DNA of 64,000 nucleotides from Planctomycetota bacterium (GTDB taxonomy: Bacteria > Planctomycetota > Phycisphaerae > WQYP01). Below, one piece after another: positions 16,367 through 25,595 of the stretch. Below the pieces are notes generated by a model. It ran no database searches, had not been told where the DNA came from, and was given only the letters and a program-made list of their open reading frames with translations. The stretch's first letter is position 1, and each line of letters opens with the position of its first letter. The position numbers and the translations under genes were made by a program. The stretch covers positions 1 through 64,000 of the forward strand of contig JAKAVA010000092.1 in NCBI GenBank assembly GCA_021827645.1, in the 5' to 3' direction.

Positions 16367-17407
16367 ATGCGTATGCGTTGGCGCGGGCTGGAATTGCCCA
16401 CTAAAGTTGAAGCGGATCATGCGGTCCATTCATCCACCTACGGTAAATTTATCGTTGAACCCTTTGAACGCGGTTTCGGCACAACCGTCGGTAATTCACT
16501 GCGGCGCATCCTGCTGAGCTCCCTGGAAGGGGCGGCGGCTGTGAGTGTTCGCATTTCGGGTGCAGAGCATGAATTTGCGCAACTGCCGGGTGTCGTAGAA
16601 GATGTGACGGACATCATCCTCAACGTTAAGAGCCTGATCATTTCGCTGGATGGGGATGAGCCACGAAAACTGAGCGTCCGCAAACAGGGGCCCGGAACCG
16701 TTACCGGGGCTGATCTTCAAGGTGATGCTTCAATCAACGTTCACAACAAAGACCTGGTCATTGCCACCCTCACCGGCGATCAGGTGTTTGACATGGAATT
16801 GGAAATACATAAGGGGCGGGGCTTTGTCATGGCGGCGGAGAACGCCCCGGACGAGCAGATCATCGGCGTCATTCCGATTGATTCGGTCTACAGCCCGGTC
16901 ACGCGCGTGCGCTACAAGACCGAAGATACCCGTGTAGGCCAGAAGACCAATTATGATCGTCTCATCATGGAAATCTGGACCAACGGCACCATCAGTCCGG
17001 AATTGGCCTTGGTGGAGGCGGCTAAAATCCTGCGTAAACACCTTAACGCCTTCCTGCAGAAATTTGACCTTGGCGATCTGGTCGATGTCCCGGTTGAAGT
17101 GGATGAACCAACGGCACCGGCCGTGTTTAATGATGAATTGGCTGACAAACTCAAACAGCCGCTCTCAGCACTGGATCTTTCCATCCGGGCGGCGAATTGT
17201 CTGGAATCATCCCGGATTCATACCATCGGCGATCTGGTGCGCTTAACGGAAGGCGAATTGCTGAAGGTTCGAAGTTTCGGCAAAACATCGCTTCGCGAAG
17301 TACGGCGTAAGCTTTCGGAACATGGCCTGTCACTGGGCATGGATGTTCCGGACGATATTGATGAGGGTGGCGAGGTGGAGGATTCCTCCGCATCTGCCGC
17401 AAATTGA
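16367..17407 (+). CDS. rpoA: DNA-directed RNA polymerase subunit alpha
   Basis: RpoA, 346 residues. The N-terminal dimerisation domain contains FIVEPFERGFGTTVGNSLRRILLSSLEGAA and the C-terminal domain ends with LDLSIRAANCLESSRIHTIGDLVRLTEGELLKVRSFGKTSLREV, the UP-element/activator contact fold. An acidic tail (about 17 residues) extends the C-terminus. The next gene is rplQ, as expected. Confidence 0.98.
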   Translation: MRMRWRGLELPTKVEADHAVHSSTYGKFIVEPFERGFGTTVGNSLRRILLSSLEGAAAVSVRISGAEHEFAQLPGVVEDVTDIILNVKSLIISLDGDEPRKLSVRKQGPGTVTGADLQGDASINVHNKDLVIATLTGDQVFDMELEIHKGRGFVMAAENAPDEQIIGVIPIDSVYSPVTRVRYKTEDTRVGQKTNYDRLIMEIWTNGTISPELALVEAAKILRKHLNAFLQKFDLGDLVDVPVEVDEPTAPAVFNDELADKLKQPLSALDLSIRAANCLESSRIHTIGDLVRLTEGELLKVRSFGKTSLREVRRKLSEHGLSLGMDVPDDIDEGGEVEDSSASAAN

Positions 17408-17501
17408 TTGTTCCTCCGGGTGCATAACCCGGAAGTATCGGCTGGGATATATGTGCGACCGGGCGTTTTTGCCCGATCTGTAAAGCAAAATCGAGGTTAT
17501 C

Positions 17502-17948
17502 ATGCGTCATCGTGTTACTGGTCGTCGGCTCTCAAGAACGGCTGCTCATCGCACCGCCATGCTGCGAAATCTCGCTCAGTCGCTGATTGAGCACGGGCAG
17601 GTTAAGACCACGCTACCCAAAGCCAAGGAACTGGTTCGGTTTGTTGAACCGCTCATCACATTGGCAAAGAAAAACACCCTTGCATCCCGACGTTTGGTGA
17701 TTGCGCGACTGCGGGATCGGCTCATGACCGATCCTAAGGACCAGGACATATTGCTGGATGATTCGGTGGTGCAGAAGCTGTTCAAGGATGTGGCACCGAA
17801 GTGCGCCGGACGATCCGGTGGTTATACGCGGATCGTCAAAACCGCCAAATGGCGTATCGGCGATGCCGGAGATATCGCCATTGTTCAGCTTGTGGATGTT
17901 GCCCCCACACGTCAGAAACTCACCGCCGCGGAAGCAAAGGCTGAATAA
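17502..17948 (+). CDS. rplQ: 50S ribosomal protein L17
   Basis: L17, 148 residues: [45 protein letters not shown] is diagnostic. The C-terminal part (residues 85-148) fits the longer bacterial version, with [26 protein letters not shown]. It is the last gene of the superoperon and is convergent with a - strand gene 65 nt downstream; I see no clear terminator between them. Confidence 0.97.
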   Translation: MRHRVTGRRLSRTAAHRTAMLRNLAQSLIEHGQVKTTLPKAKELVRFVEPLITLAKKNTLASRRLVIARLRDRLMTDPKDQDILLDDSVVQKLFKDVAPKCAGRSGGYTRIVKTAKWRIGDAGDIAIVQLVDVAPTRQKLTAAEAKAE

Positions 17949-18013
17949 ATTCGCTTCTTTGCCCGGCGGTTCGGCCTCTGACGGGAATTTCGTCAAGTAT
18001 TCCAGATTTCATT

Positions 18014-19213
18014 TTATCGGCTGACCGGCGCCGCCAAAGCGATGGCGGAGAGTGCGTCAGCGGCATACTGCGCTTCATTGAGCGTGTTGAAAGCACCAAA
18101 GCTGAGGCGGGTGGTGCCGACATCCGGTATCAGATCGGTTGCGACATTTGAACCCATCGTTGCGTGCGCCCCGGGGGCGCAGTGCAGTCCGGCGCGGGTG
18201 AGGATGCCAAAGTCCTTTTCCAGTGCGGCCGCCAATTCCATCGGCGCCATACCGTTGATCTGCACGCTGAATACCGCAACCCGGTGAGCGACGCCCTGCG
18301 GGCCGAGAATTCTCAGGCCCTCCACGTTTTCAATCCCTTCAATGAATGTGCCGCTCAGTGCCCGCTGATGCTCACTGAGCGATGCGATTCCGCGCTGCAG
18401 GATGTAATCCAAGCCGGCCGAAAGCCCCGCAATTCCAAGGGCGTTGTGCGAACCGGCTTCAAATTTATCGGGGATAAAGGTTGGCTGGGTGTCTTGGTCG
18501 GATACCGACCCGGTTCCACCCTGTCGAAGTGTATCAAGTTCATTCTCCCGGCCCGGGCGGATATACAAAAAGCCAGTGCCCAGAGGGCCCAATAAACCTT
18601 TATGGCCGGGTGCAGCGAGAAAATCGATAGCGTCAGTCTGGACATCGATGGGGAGATGGCCGGCAGTTTGTGCCGCATCTACGAGAAATGCGATGTTGTG
18701 CCGCTTCGCGATCTCTCCGATGCGATGAATCGCCTGCACCGTACCGGTGACGTTGCTGCCGTGGCCGGCGCAGATCAGGCGCGTATGGGGCCGGATGGCC
18801 GCCTCCATATGATTTGGATCGACGATGCCGGTTGCGGAATCGGCGGGAACGCGAGTCACTTGGATATCGCCCCGGGCCGAGAGCTCATTCAACGGGCGCA
18901 GGATACTGTTATGATCCATAGCGGTACAGATGGCATGATCCCCCGGCCGCAGGTAGCCATGAATGGCCAGATTCAGGGCGTCGGTACAGTTGAGAGTGAA
19001 GATGAAATGATCAGGGTTTGCGCCATTGAAAAGTCGGTTAAGTTTTTCGCGGCATGAGCGAAGGACGCTGGCCGACATTTGCGCCTCCGCGTAGGCCCCG
19101 CGGCCTGCGGAGGCCCCGCAGTCGCGGGCGTAATCCACCATGGCCTCCATGACGCTCGGAGGCTTGGGATAGCTTGTTGCGGCGTTATCAAGATAGATGC
19201 GATTGTTGTGCAT
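18014..19213 (-). CDS. Class V aminotransferase, cysteine desulfurase-like
   Basis: A PLP-dependent fold-type I enzyme of 399 residues, near the SufS/IscS-type desulfurases. It opens RIYLDNAATSYPKPPSV, carries the PLP-binding Lys in APGHKGLLGPLG, and has a Cys in GLHCAPGAH where desulfurases hold the catalytic Cys. Such proteins transfer sulfur from cysteine, or act on related substrates. The gene stands apart from suf/isc genes, so the sulfur acceptor is unknown. ATG 19213 is preferred; TTG 19225 would add four residues. It belongs to the group often annotated as a cysteine desulfurase family protein. Confidence 0.85.
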   Translation of the reverse strand: MHNNRIYLDNAATSYPKPPSVMEAMVDYARDCGASAGRGAYAEAQMSASVLRSCREKLNRLFNGANPDHFIFTLNCTDALNLAIHGYLRPGDHAICTAMDHNSILRPLNELSARGDIQVTRVPADSATGIVDPNHMEAAIRPHTRLICAGHGSNVTGTVQAIHRIGEIAKRHNIAFLVDAAQTAGHLPIDVQTDAIDFLAAPGHKGLLGPLGTGFLYIRPGRENELDTLRQGGTGSVSDQDTQPTFIPDKFEAGSHNALGIAGLSAGLDYILQRGIASLSEHQRALSGTFIEGIENVEGLRILGPQGVAHRVAVFSVQINGMAPMELAAALEKDFGILTRAGLHCAPGAHATMGSNVATDLIPDVGTTRLSFGAFNTLNEAQYAADALSAIALAAPVSR

Positions 19214-19286
19214 GACTGTTTTCAACCTCTGCCGGCCCTGCGGGCGTTAGCCCAACGGTAAATCTTAGAAGGAAGATGCCGCCCAT

Positions 19287-20624
19287 TCAATCCAACCCGT
19301 ACTTGGCCATTTTACGATAAAGTGTCCGAACGCTGATTCCCAATTGCTCTGCGGCGGCAGCCCGATCGCCCGATTGTGTCCGCAGGGCTCGTTCAATCGC
19401 CTCGCGTTCGGCGCCTTCCAGATTCAGTGTGTGGTCGGGTCTGGCCTGACGGATGTGGGGGGGAAGGTCTGCAGCCTGCAATTCCGGCTTTTGTTCCAGA
19501 ACCAGGAGGCTTTCCAGAAGATTTCGCAGTTCGCGGATATTCCCGGGCCACGAATATTGCTGTAATGCCGAGATGAAGTCCGGACTCACCGACCTGGCAG
19601 GCAATCCGTGTTCAGTGCAGAGGCGCTGCGTGAGGGATTCCACCAGCAGTGGGATGTCCTCGATTCTTTCGCGCAGCGGAGGCAATTTGATTCTCACGAC
19701 ATTAAGTCGATAAAAGAGATCAGCCCGAAAGCGGCGGCTCTCCACCAGGGCGGCGAGATCCGCATTGGTGGCCGCTAAGACGCGCACATCGATAGCCCGT
19801 TCCCGGGTGGATCCGACGGCTGTCACCATACCGGATTCCAGAACGCGCAGCAGCTTGGCCTGAACGCCGGCCTCCAATTCACCGACCTCATCGATAAAAA
19901 GAGTACCTCCACTGGCCGCCTCAAAATAGCCGCTGGTGCGTTCATTGGCACCGGTGAAGGCGCCGCGCTCATGACCGAAGAGTTCGCTTTCCATGAGAGA
20001 ACTGGGTACCGCTGCGCAGTTGATGGCGATCAGGGGTTTATCCATGCGGGGGCTGAGCTGATGAATCGCGCGGACCACGAGTTCTTTTCCCGTGCCGCTT
20101 TCACCCTCCACCAGCACGGTGCTTTTGAATGCCGCCACCCGCTCGATGGTGCGTGCGATCTCCAGCATCTGGGGAGATCGGCCTATGAAATTTTCAATTT
20201 TTGGAATCCGGTCTCCTCCGGGAAGCAGCTCGTTGACTTCACGTTTGACCCGGCGGTGCTCCATGGCCCGCTGCACCACATCGAGCAGATCCGGTGGGGC
20301 GAAGGTCTTGAGCAGGTAGTCAAAGGCACCGAGTTTCATGGCCCGCACGGCGCTGGGTACCGTTGCGTTGCCGGTGATCATGACAAACTCGGCCGCAGGT
20401 TCGCGCCGGCGTACCTCTTCAAGCAGCGCCAGGCCGTCCATCCTCGGCATCCATAGATCGGATATCACCAGGTGAACCGAAGAATCGACGGCACCGAGCG
20501 CTTCGCGTCCGTCGGATACCGATGTAACTTCGTAGCCTGCCTGCTTCAGCCATTGTGCAATGGCCTGTCGGGCACCCTGATCATCTTCTACCAGCAATAT
20601 CCTGCCCAGTGAACGGGAAGCCAT
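19287..20624 (-). CDS. NtrC-family sigma-54-dependent response regulator
   Basis: Response regulator of 445 residues in three parts. The receiver (residues 8-121) has acidic D14/D15, phosphoacceptor D56 (ISDLWMP), T84 and K106. The AAA+ domain (about 146-375) has Walker A GESGTGKE at 174-181, GAFTGA at 221-226 contacting sigma-54, and Walker B GTLFIDEVGEL. A Fis-type helix-turn-helix ends the protein (AAAEQLGISVRTLYRKMAKY). It activates sigma-54 promoters after phosphorylation. No histidine kinase is adjacent, so the partner is elsewhere. Position 107 is Thr where most receivers have Pro after the Lys. GGAG precedes the ATG. Confidence 0.95.
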   Translation of the reverse strand: MASRSLGRILLVEDDQGARQAIAQWLKQAGYEVTSVSDGREALGAVDSSVHLVISDLWMPRMDGLALLEEVRRREPAAEFVMITGNATVPSAVRAMKLGAFDYLLKTFAPPDLLDVVQRAMEHRRVKREVNELLPGGDRIPKIENFIGRSPQMLEIARTIERVAAFKSTVLVEGESGTGKELVVRAIHQLSPRMDKPLIAINCAAVPSSLMESELFGHERGAFTGANERTSGYFEAASGGTLFIDEVGELEAGVQAKLLRVLESGMVTAVGSTRERAIDVRVLAATNADLAALVESRRFRADLFYRLNVVRIKLPPLRERIEDIPLLVESLTQRLCTEHGLPARSVSPDFISALQQYSWPGNIRELRNLLESLLVLEQKPELQAADLPPHIRQARPDHTLNLEGAEREAIERALRTQSGDRAAAAEQLGISVRTLYRKMAKYGLD

Positions 20625-20749
20625 GAATTCTCCATGCCCGAAAGAAATACCACTGTCAGTGTATGGCTTGGGGCGTAGAGTCTCAATGCAACAGGGTGGT
20701 GATGGGCACCTCGACTGCGGGATGATGAAGATGAAAAACCAACGTTGGA

Positions 20750-21769
20750 TTATTTAAGGCGCCCCGCCGCCCGGGCCTGAAGACGGGTAATGGAATCTTT
20801 TACCGCACTGTGGCTACGCCAGTAGAGGCGTTTTGCGAGTGGTTTGCGTCTGGCCTCATCCAGCAGGTGGAGATTCTTCGTGTATTGCGAGGCGAGCGAT
20901 TCCATGTCCCGCCAGCGGCACTGAAATGGTGCAGTTTCAAGCGATTCGCCGCTTTTGGCGGCTTGCCTGAGCAACTCATACATCTGCGTGGCAGGTGGTG
21001 GGACGGACATCCCGTCAGAGCCGGCGAAATGACGCAATTCCCGGCGGATAAATCTGCCGGTGAAAATATTCACTGCGTCCTGAACGTCGGGCGTGAAGGG
21101 TATCCCGGCCCAAAGGGCAATTCGGCGCAGCGACGCGGCAGGATCGAGTATGAGTTCATCATAATCGATGGCGATTGTCGGGCGCCCCAGAGTGGCGGGA
21201 ATCATGGCGCCAAGCGTGAACTGTATCCATAGGGCATACGAGAGTTCAGGTGGAAAATTCCACGCACGTCGGCACGATGCTGCCACGGCAGCCGGTGATC
21301 GAATGGTGACGATGTAACGATCAGAGCATTGAGTCTGCTCCATCACCTGCTGCCAGAAGGGAATCAGACGGCCGATGCTGGGATTTTTAATGGCGCATAT
21401 TCGGCCTGGGGATTGGCGGTGGAACTCTTTAAGATAGCTCGCCAACCGCCGGGCGATTGCGCGAACCTTCGGTCTGTCCCACCGGTCGAGAGGGATATTC
21501 CCCGCTTCGGCCGACATATGTTCCCCGAGACCGATCGAGCGATAAACGCGGTGCAGTGCGTCGTAAGTGCAGGCATCTTCCCAAAATCCGGTTGGATTAA
21601 CGCCCTGTTCACTTTTTTGTACCTGGCTGCCGAGTTCAAGCCCCAAGGAGGCCAATCCGCGCGTCAGGGCGCTGCTTCCGGTACGCATCATCCCGGTTAC
21701 GCATATCAGCTTCCAATCGTCCTCGGTGCGGGACGATCTGTTGGCTTGGGCCTCATCAACGCGGATCAT
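20750..21769 (-). CDS. Sulfotransferase-like protein
   Basis: A 339-residue protein with the P-loop-like PAPS-binding motif GMMRTGSSALTRGLA near residues 26-40 and a second phosphate-binding segment VTIRSPAAVAASCRRAW. This is the sulfotransferase family pattern (5'-PSB and 3'-PB). Substrate unknown; such proteins are numerous in planctomycetes and often modify surface polysaccharides or small metabolites. No signal peptide, so it is probably cytoplasmic. It lies between an NtrC-type regulator and a small membrane protein, with no obvious operon link. Confidence 0.75.
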   Translation of the reverse strand: MIRVDEAQANRSSRTEDDWKLICVTGMMRTGSSALTRGLASLGLELGSQVQKSEQGVNPTGFWEDACTYDALHRVYRSIGLGEHMSAEAGNIPLDRWDRPKVRAIARRLASYLKEFHRQSPGRICAIKNPSIGRLIPFWQQVMEQTQCSDRYIVTIRSPAAVAASCRRAWNFPPELSYALWIQFTLGAMIPATLGRPTIAIDYDELILDPAASLRRIALWAGIPFTPDVQDAVNIFTGRFIRRELRHFAGSDGMSVPPPATQMYELLRQAAKSGESLETAPFQCRWRDMESLASQYTKNLHLLDEARRKPLAKRLYWRSHSAVKDSITRLQARAAGRLK

Positions 21770-22067
21770 CTATATCAGTTCCCAAAGTTCAGTCTTTCCC
21801 TGTGCTTATGCACTCGCCACACGCTCAACCATATGACTATACGCGACGTCATCGCCATAGTTACGTAAAAGGCAGGAAAATAAATCGTTCGAATCAGAAA
21901 TGGTCAGCGGATGAGCACTTGTCAAAGATTGCGGCATTCTGAGGAACGGCCAACGGCGTGGCATGCGAATTGCTCTGTACTGAGAGTATTGGCTTGTGCG
22001 ATGCGAGGTAGTGGTTTCTCGCAAACGCTAAAGCGAGGGTGTATCGCTCCTTGAGAAGGAGGTTTTT

Positions 22068-22385
22068 ATGGGTTCTCTTCCATTTAAGGTCGAGTGGACC
22101 CGCCCAGTTCCGTCGGCCCGAAAGGCCCAGCACCGTTTGCATCCCCTGATGTCACAGACAGATGCATATGGACGAGCCGTGCGTGCGGGCGAATTACTCC
22201 TTATCCTTCCGTCCTGCATTCTTGTTGCATTGGTTCTAGTTCAAGCGTTCGCAGGTAACGGTTCGCAGACGATTCGTCACCCAGCGGCCATGATGGCGGC
22301 AGGACCGACTATGCCTGCTGCTTTAGTGAGCGCCGCACCGGTGCCACGCAGCGAACTGATTAATATTGAGGCACAGCGCCCATAA
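22068..22385 (+). CDS. Small single-pass membrane protein of unknown function
   Basis: A 105-residue protein preceded by a near-perfect ribosome binding site (AAGGAGG, about 6 nt before the ATG), the strongest in this region. It has a basic N-terminus (residues 1-40), one hydrophobic segment LLLILPSCILVALVLVQAF at about 43-61, and a Pro/Ala-rich tail of about 40 residues. Topology is probably N-in. I do not recognise the family. It lies alone between - strand genes, and a good terminator follows 180 nt after its stop. A monocistronic unit with its own promoter is likely. Confidence 0.6.
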   Translation: MGSLPFKVEWTRPVPSARKAQHRLHPLMSQTDAYGRAVRAGELLLILPSCILVALVLVQAFAGNGSQTIRHPAAMMAAGPTMPAALVSAAPVPRSELINIEAQRP

Positions 22386-22716
22386 TCCGTGAGTGCCCGC
22401 CGACCGCTTGTTATTCAGCTTTCCACGGTGGCGGTGTTTCGTAAACTTGGCCGATTGGCCGTATGGCCCGTTGCCGCGGGGAATTCGGCCCGTTGCTGTC
22501 GATTTCTTGTCCCTACGGCGTATGCGGGGTATCTGAACCCCCATTCGGCCGCAATTGAAACAGGAAACACCCATCTCGGTAGTACCCGGGATGGGTGTTT
22601 TTGCTGATTCGTTTGTACGGGCCGGACTGTCGGTCGTGCGCTGGCAGACGCTATCAGTCTCGGCCTCCGCGTGCATCCAATAAATCCGTCGCTATGGTGA
22701 CGCGGCTCCGTATTGC
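22386..22716 (+). other. 3' region of the small membrane protein gene; possible small RNA
   Basis: These 331 bases hold no gene. About 180 nt lie between the stop at 22385 and the terminator at 22565-22602, long for a 3' untranslated region. The terminator points in the + direction, away from fba on the - strand. The interval could be a 3'-derived small RNA; nothing in the sequence proves it. Confidence 0.4.
22565..22602 (+). terminator. Intrinsic terminator
   Basis: AAACACCCATC (22565-22575) pairs perfectly with GATGGGTGTTT (22590-22600) around a 14-nt loop, and the T-run continues to 22602. A strong + strand Rho-independent terminator. Confidence 0.8.
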
Positions 22717-23742
22717 TCAGCCCGCCTTTTTACGGGTGTAGTAAGTCGGCATCGGCGAACCGAGTTTTTTCCAGTGGGCGATGACTGTTTCCGCTTTGCC
22801 GGCACTGTTGAGGACGTGCAGCTTGCGCCGCACCATGCCGACGATCGCTTCACGGGCCGGCCCGAGATAATTACGCGGGTCGAATTCGGCCGGTTTGGTA
22901 GCGAAGACTTCACGAATCTTGGCGGTCATGGCCAGGCGCAGATCGGTATCGATGTTGACTTTGCAGACGCCATATTTGCGAACCGCCATGGAAATCTGAT
23001 CTTCCGGGACGCCCTTGGCATTGGGCATGGCACCGCCATACTTGTTCACCAGATCAATGAATTCCTGCGGTACGCTGCTGCTGCCGTGCATGACCAGCGG
23101 TATGCCGGGGCAGGTTTTCATGATTTCCTCAATGCGACCGAAGGCAAGTTTGGCTTCATGCTTGAATTTATAGGCGCCGTGGCTGGTGCCGATGGCGACG
23201 GCAAGCGAATCCAGCCCGGTGCGCTTGCAGAATTCCGCCGCCTGCTGGGGATCGGTAAGGAATTTTTCAACATTTTTTTCATACTCGGCCGCATCCAGGC
23301 CCACCACATCTTCCTCAATCCCGCCCAGCATGCCCAGTTCGGCCTCCACCACCACGCCCGCCGCATGGGCCACCTTGACGGCTTCGGCGGTCAGATGGAT
23401 ATTTTCCTCGAACGGATGATGGCTGCCGTCGATCATCACGCTGGTATAGCCGTCACTGATGCAGGTTTTGATCAGTTCCACGGTGTCGCCGTGGTCGCAG
23501 TGGACGCAGATCGGAAGGTTGGGATATTCCTCAACCGCCGCGTCAATAATTGCCTTGAGAAAACGGATATTGGCATATTTTCGGGCGCCCTTGGATATCT
23601 GAAGGATACAGGGGCTGCTTTCCTTGGCGCAGGCCTCCACGATGGCCTGCGCGAGTTCCATATTGTTGACGTTAAACGCCCCAATTGCGAACCCACCGTC
23701 ATAGGCGAGATCAAACATCGGTTTGCTGGTCATCAGCGGCAT
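22717..23742 (-). CDS. fba: Class II fructose-bisphosphate aldolase
   Basis: A zinc-dependent aldolase of 341 residues that cleaves fructose 1,6-bisphosphate in glycolysis and runs in reverse for gluconeogenesis. Catalytic D83 and zinc ligand H84 lie in CVHCDHGD; further zinc ligands are His in GTSHGAYKF and His in VMHGSSS, with EAELGMLGG containing the usual Glu. The protein begins MPLMTSKPMFDLAYDGGFAIGAFNVNNME. AGGAG lies before the ATG. The gene is single, with no other glycolytic genes nearby. Confidence 0.96.
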   Translation of the reverse strand: MPLMTSKPMFDLAYDGGFAIGAFNVNNMELAQAIVEACAKESSPCILQISKGARKYANIRFLKAIIDAAVEEYPNLPICVHCDHGDTVELIKTCISDGYTSVMIDGSHHPFEENIHLTAEAVKVAHAAGVVVEAELGMLGGIEEDVVGLDAAEYEKNVEKFLTDPQQAAEFCKRTGLDSLAVAIGTSHGAYKFKHEAKLAFGRIEEIMKTCPGIPLVMHGSSSVPQEFIDLVNKYGGAMPNAKGVPEDQISMAVRKYGVCKVNIDTDLRLAMTAKIREVFATKPAEFDPRNYLGPAREAIVGMVRRKLHVLNSAGKAETVIAHWKKLGSPMPTYYTRKKAG

Positions 23743-23917
23743 AATTCAACTCCTCTTAAATCTGCATACCATTTTTTACAGGCGGGTACATCACGTCTGT
23801 CTTGCCTGCGGGAGGCTTGTCCAAGCCGTCCCAAAGCAACTATGTTAGAAGAAAGCGGGCGATTCGCCAATTGCGCCGTCGCTGAATTTGCCAAATGCGG
23901 AGTACCGTCGCAGGATG

Positions 23918-24670
23918 CTACACTTCGTCGCGACTGCCCGACACGAATTCCGCCAAGGCCTCCCACGAGATAACGCCATCTTTGCAGAATCGCTCACGAA
24001 ATTGGCGGGCAAAACCTTCAACTACTTCTTCATAGCGGCCTTGAAAATGGAGGTTGCGCTCCCTTGCCCGGTGGCCAATGGGTTCGATGATGCGCTTGTA
24101 GAGCTCTCTGTCCCCCGTAATGAATTCCCAGAACTTTTGGCCGCATAGCTTTCGGTACGAGCCCTTTTCCTGGCCTTTGTCGGTAGAGCGCCCGTAGCAG
24201 CAACCGTTGATAAACTCCATGGGCAGAGCACCCTTCGACTGGCGGTATATCCTTCCCGCCGTCTTGAAGTTTTCAACCATCTGGCTTATCTGGGAACTGT
24301 TCCCCCAGTTCGGCCCGGATTTTATGGCAACCAGGTAAAGTCGGCCGTTTGACTGGAACTGTAAGTCAATGCCCCTCGCTGTTGATTTCTGCCCCGACCG
24401 ATGTACAAAGTTGCAAAGATATATGGCGAGTCCCTCGAGAAAGTTCCCCAGCAGCGTCTCCTCCTGCGAGGACAGGTGGGCAGCAAGCACCGCGCCGACG
24501 AGTGCCGCGGGTGTCTCAAGCCCCTTCGCCCTCAGCAAATAGGGATTCTTGCGTGATAACACTTTTTCGAGGCTTATGGATTGGATGCTTTTCAGTCGCG
24601 CCTCGTGGAAATCCGGCAACCGCTCCTCCACGTATTTCAGAATGATTTGGTCGTCGATCCGTTTGCCCAC
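23918..24670 (-). CDS. PmeII-like type II restriction endonuclease
   Basis: A 250-residue protein resembling the PmeII family of type II endonucleases. The N-terminal part RKNPYLLRAKGLETPAALV and FLEGLAIYLCNFV, followed by GIDLQFQ and VAIKSGPNWGNSSQ, gives a PD-(D/E)XK-like active site (Asp of GIDL, Lys of AIKSG). It would cut unmethylated DNA of the site protected by the neighbouring methyltransferase. It starts at GTG with CGGAGG 8 nt upstream. Its first 155 nt lie inside the methyltransferase gene in another frame. Family assignment is from memory of the motif; specificity cannot be deduced. Confidence 0.8.
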   Translation of the reverse strand: MGKRIDDQIILKYVEERLPDFHEARLKSIQSISLEKVLSRKNPYLLRAKGLETPAALVGAVLAAHLSSQEETLLGNFLEGLAIYLCNFVHRSGQKSTARGIDLQFQSNGRLYLVAIKSGPNWGNSSQISQMVENFKTAGRIYRQSKGALPMEFINGCCYGRSTDKGQEKGSYRKLCGQKFWEFITGDRELYKRIIEPIGHRARERNLHFQGRYEEVVEGFARQFRERFCKDGVISWEALAEFVSGSRDEV

Positions 24671-25508
24671 TTGGTTTGCCTCCGTTATGGACTATTTCCT
24701 CGTCGCCAAGCGATTGTCGCGCAGCGCTGGCATAGCGGGCCGAAATTTCGATGCCTACCGAATTTCGGCCCAGCAGCTTGGCGACTTGATTGGTAGTGCC
24801 CGATCCGGCGAACGGATCAAGCACCAGATCGCCCGGAACGGTGAAAAGTTTAATGAACCATTCGGGCAGCGCCCGCGGGAATGCCGCGCTGTGATCTTTG
24901 TTTCCGCACTCTGTTGCGAAATGCAATACGTTATCGGGGTAGGCCAGTTCGCGCCCAACCCAGTTGGCGATGTTCTTCCCAAAGCCGGATCCAACGCGGC
25001 TGTCGAGTCGCACTACGTCGTTGGCGCCGAGCCTGCGCAAACGTTTTCTGGCCCAGTCACCCATTGGCACCATCACCGCCTCCTGATACATGTGAAAATG
25101 GCGGGTCTTATTGAACTGGAGGCAGCGCTCCCAGGCGTCGCGGAAGCGGTTCGGCCATTTGCCGGGATGGCAGTTCTTTTTATGCCAGATGAACTCCTCC
25201 GTCCAGAGCCATCCCTGCTTTCGCATTTCTAAAATTAATTCGAGGACGTAGGTGTGGCGCTCGCCGTCCTTGGCTTTCTCTTTAATGTTCAATATGAATG
25301 TGCCGGTTGGCTTAAGCACTCGAAGAAATTGCGAGGATCGCTCGATGAACCAATCGTTATACTTCTCGGGAGGGATACCACCGTACGTGCTTCTCCGCTG
25401 GTCGGCGTAGGGCGGAGAGGTGACGATAAGGTCAAAGGAGTCGTCTGGGTAGTTCGCCAGAACGTTCCCGCAGTCGCCTTGAATAATCTCCGTTTTTACC
25501 TGCTCCAT
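24516..25508 (-). CDS. DNA methyltransferase of the PmeII-like R-M system
   Basis: A 330-residue amino-methyltransferase. The catalytic motif TSPPYADQRR (motif IV) lies near residue 30 and the SAM-binding DPFAGSGTTN (motif I) near residue 240, the beta-class order. It methylates N4-cytosine or N6-adenine. The last 52 residues beyond about 278 run past the normal end of the domain and overlap the endonuclease gene; they look like read-through of the other frame. The ATG at 25508 is followed by MEQVKTEIIQGDCGNVLANYPDDSFD, the typical start. Confidence 0.88.
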   Translation of the reverse strand: MEQVKTEIIQGDCGNVLANYPDDSFDLIVTSPPYADQRRSTYGGIPPEKYNDWFIERSSQFLRVLKPTGTFILNIKEKAKDGERHTYVLELILEMRKQGWLWTEEFIWHKKNCHPGKWPNRFRDAWERCLQFNKTRHFHMYQEAVMVPMGDWARKRLRRLGANDVVRLDSRVGSGFGKNIANWVGRELAYPDNVLHFATECGNKDHSAAFPRALPEWFIKLFTVPGDLVLDPFAGSGTTNQVAKLLGRNSVGIEISARYASAARQSLGDEEIVHNGGKPSGQTDRRPNHSEIRGGAVAGFPRGATEKHPIHKPRKSVITQESLFAEGEGA

Positions 25509-25595
25509 ATACCTTGATTATGCGACGGTCCAGATCGGCTTGCAATCGCGTTCCGAGTCCGGGCGAGGTTGCAACACTTCGGCGCGGAGGCCACA

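Noticed and set aside
19344-20456. Long + strand open frames opposite the NtrC-family gene
   Set aside because: They are shadows of the well-supported - strand gene, with no recognised domains.
22774-23973. A 399-codon + strand frame opposite fba
   Set aside because: It mirrors the aldolase gene, which has full catalytic motifs; the opposite frame is a compositional artefact.
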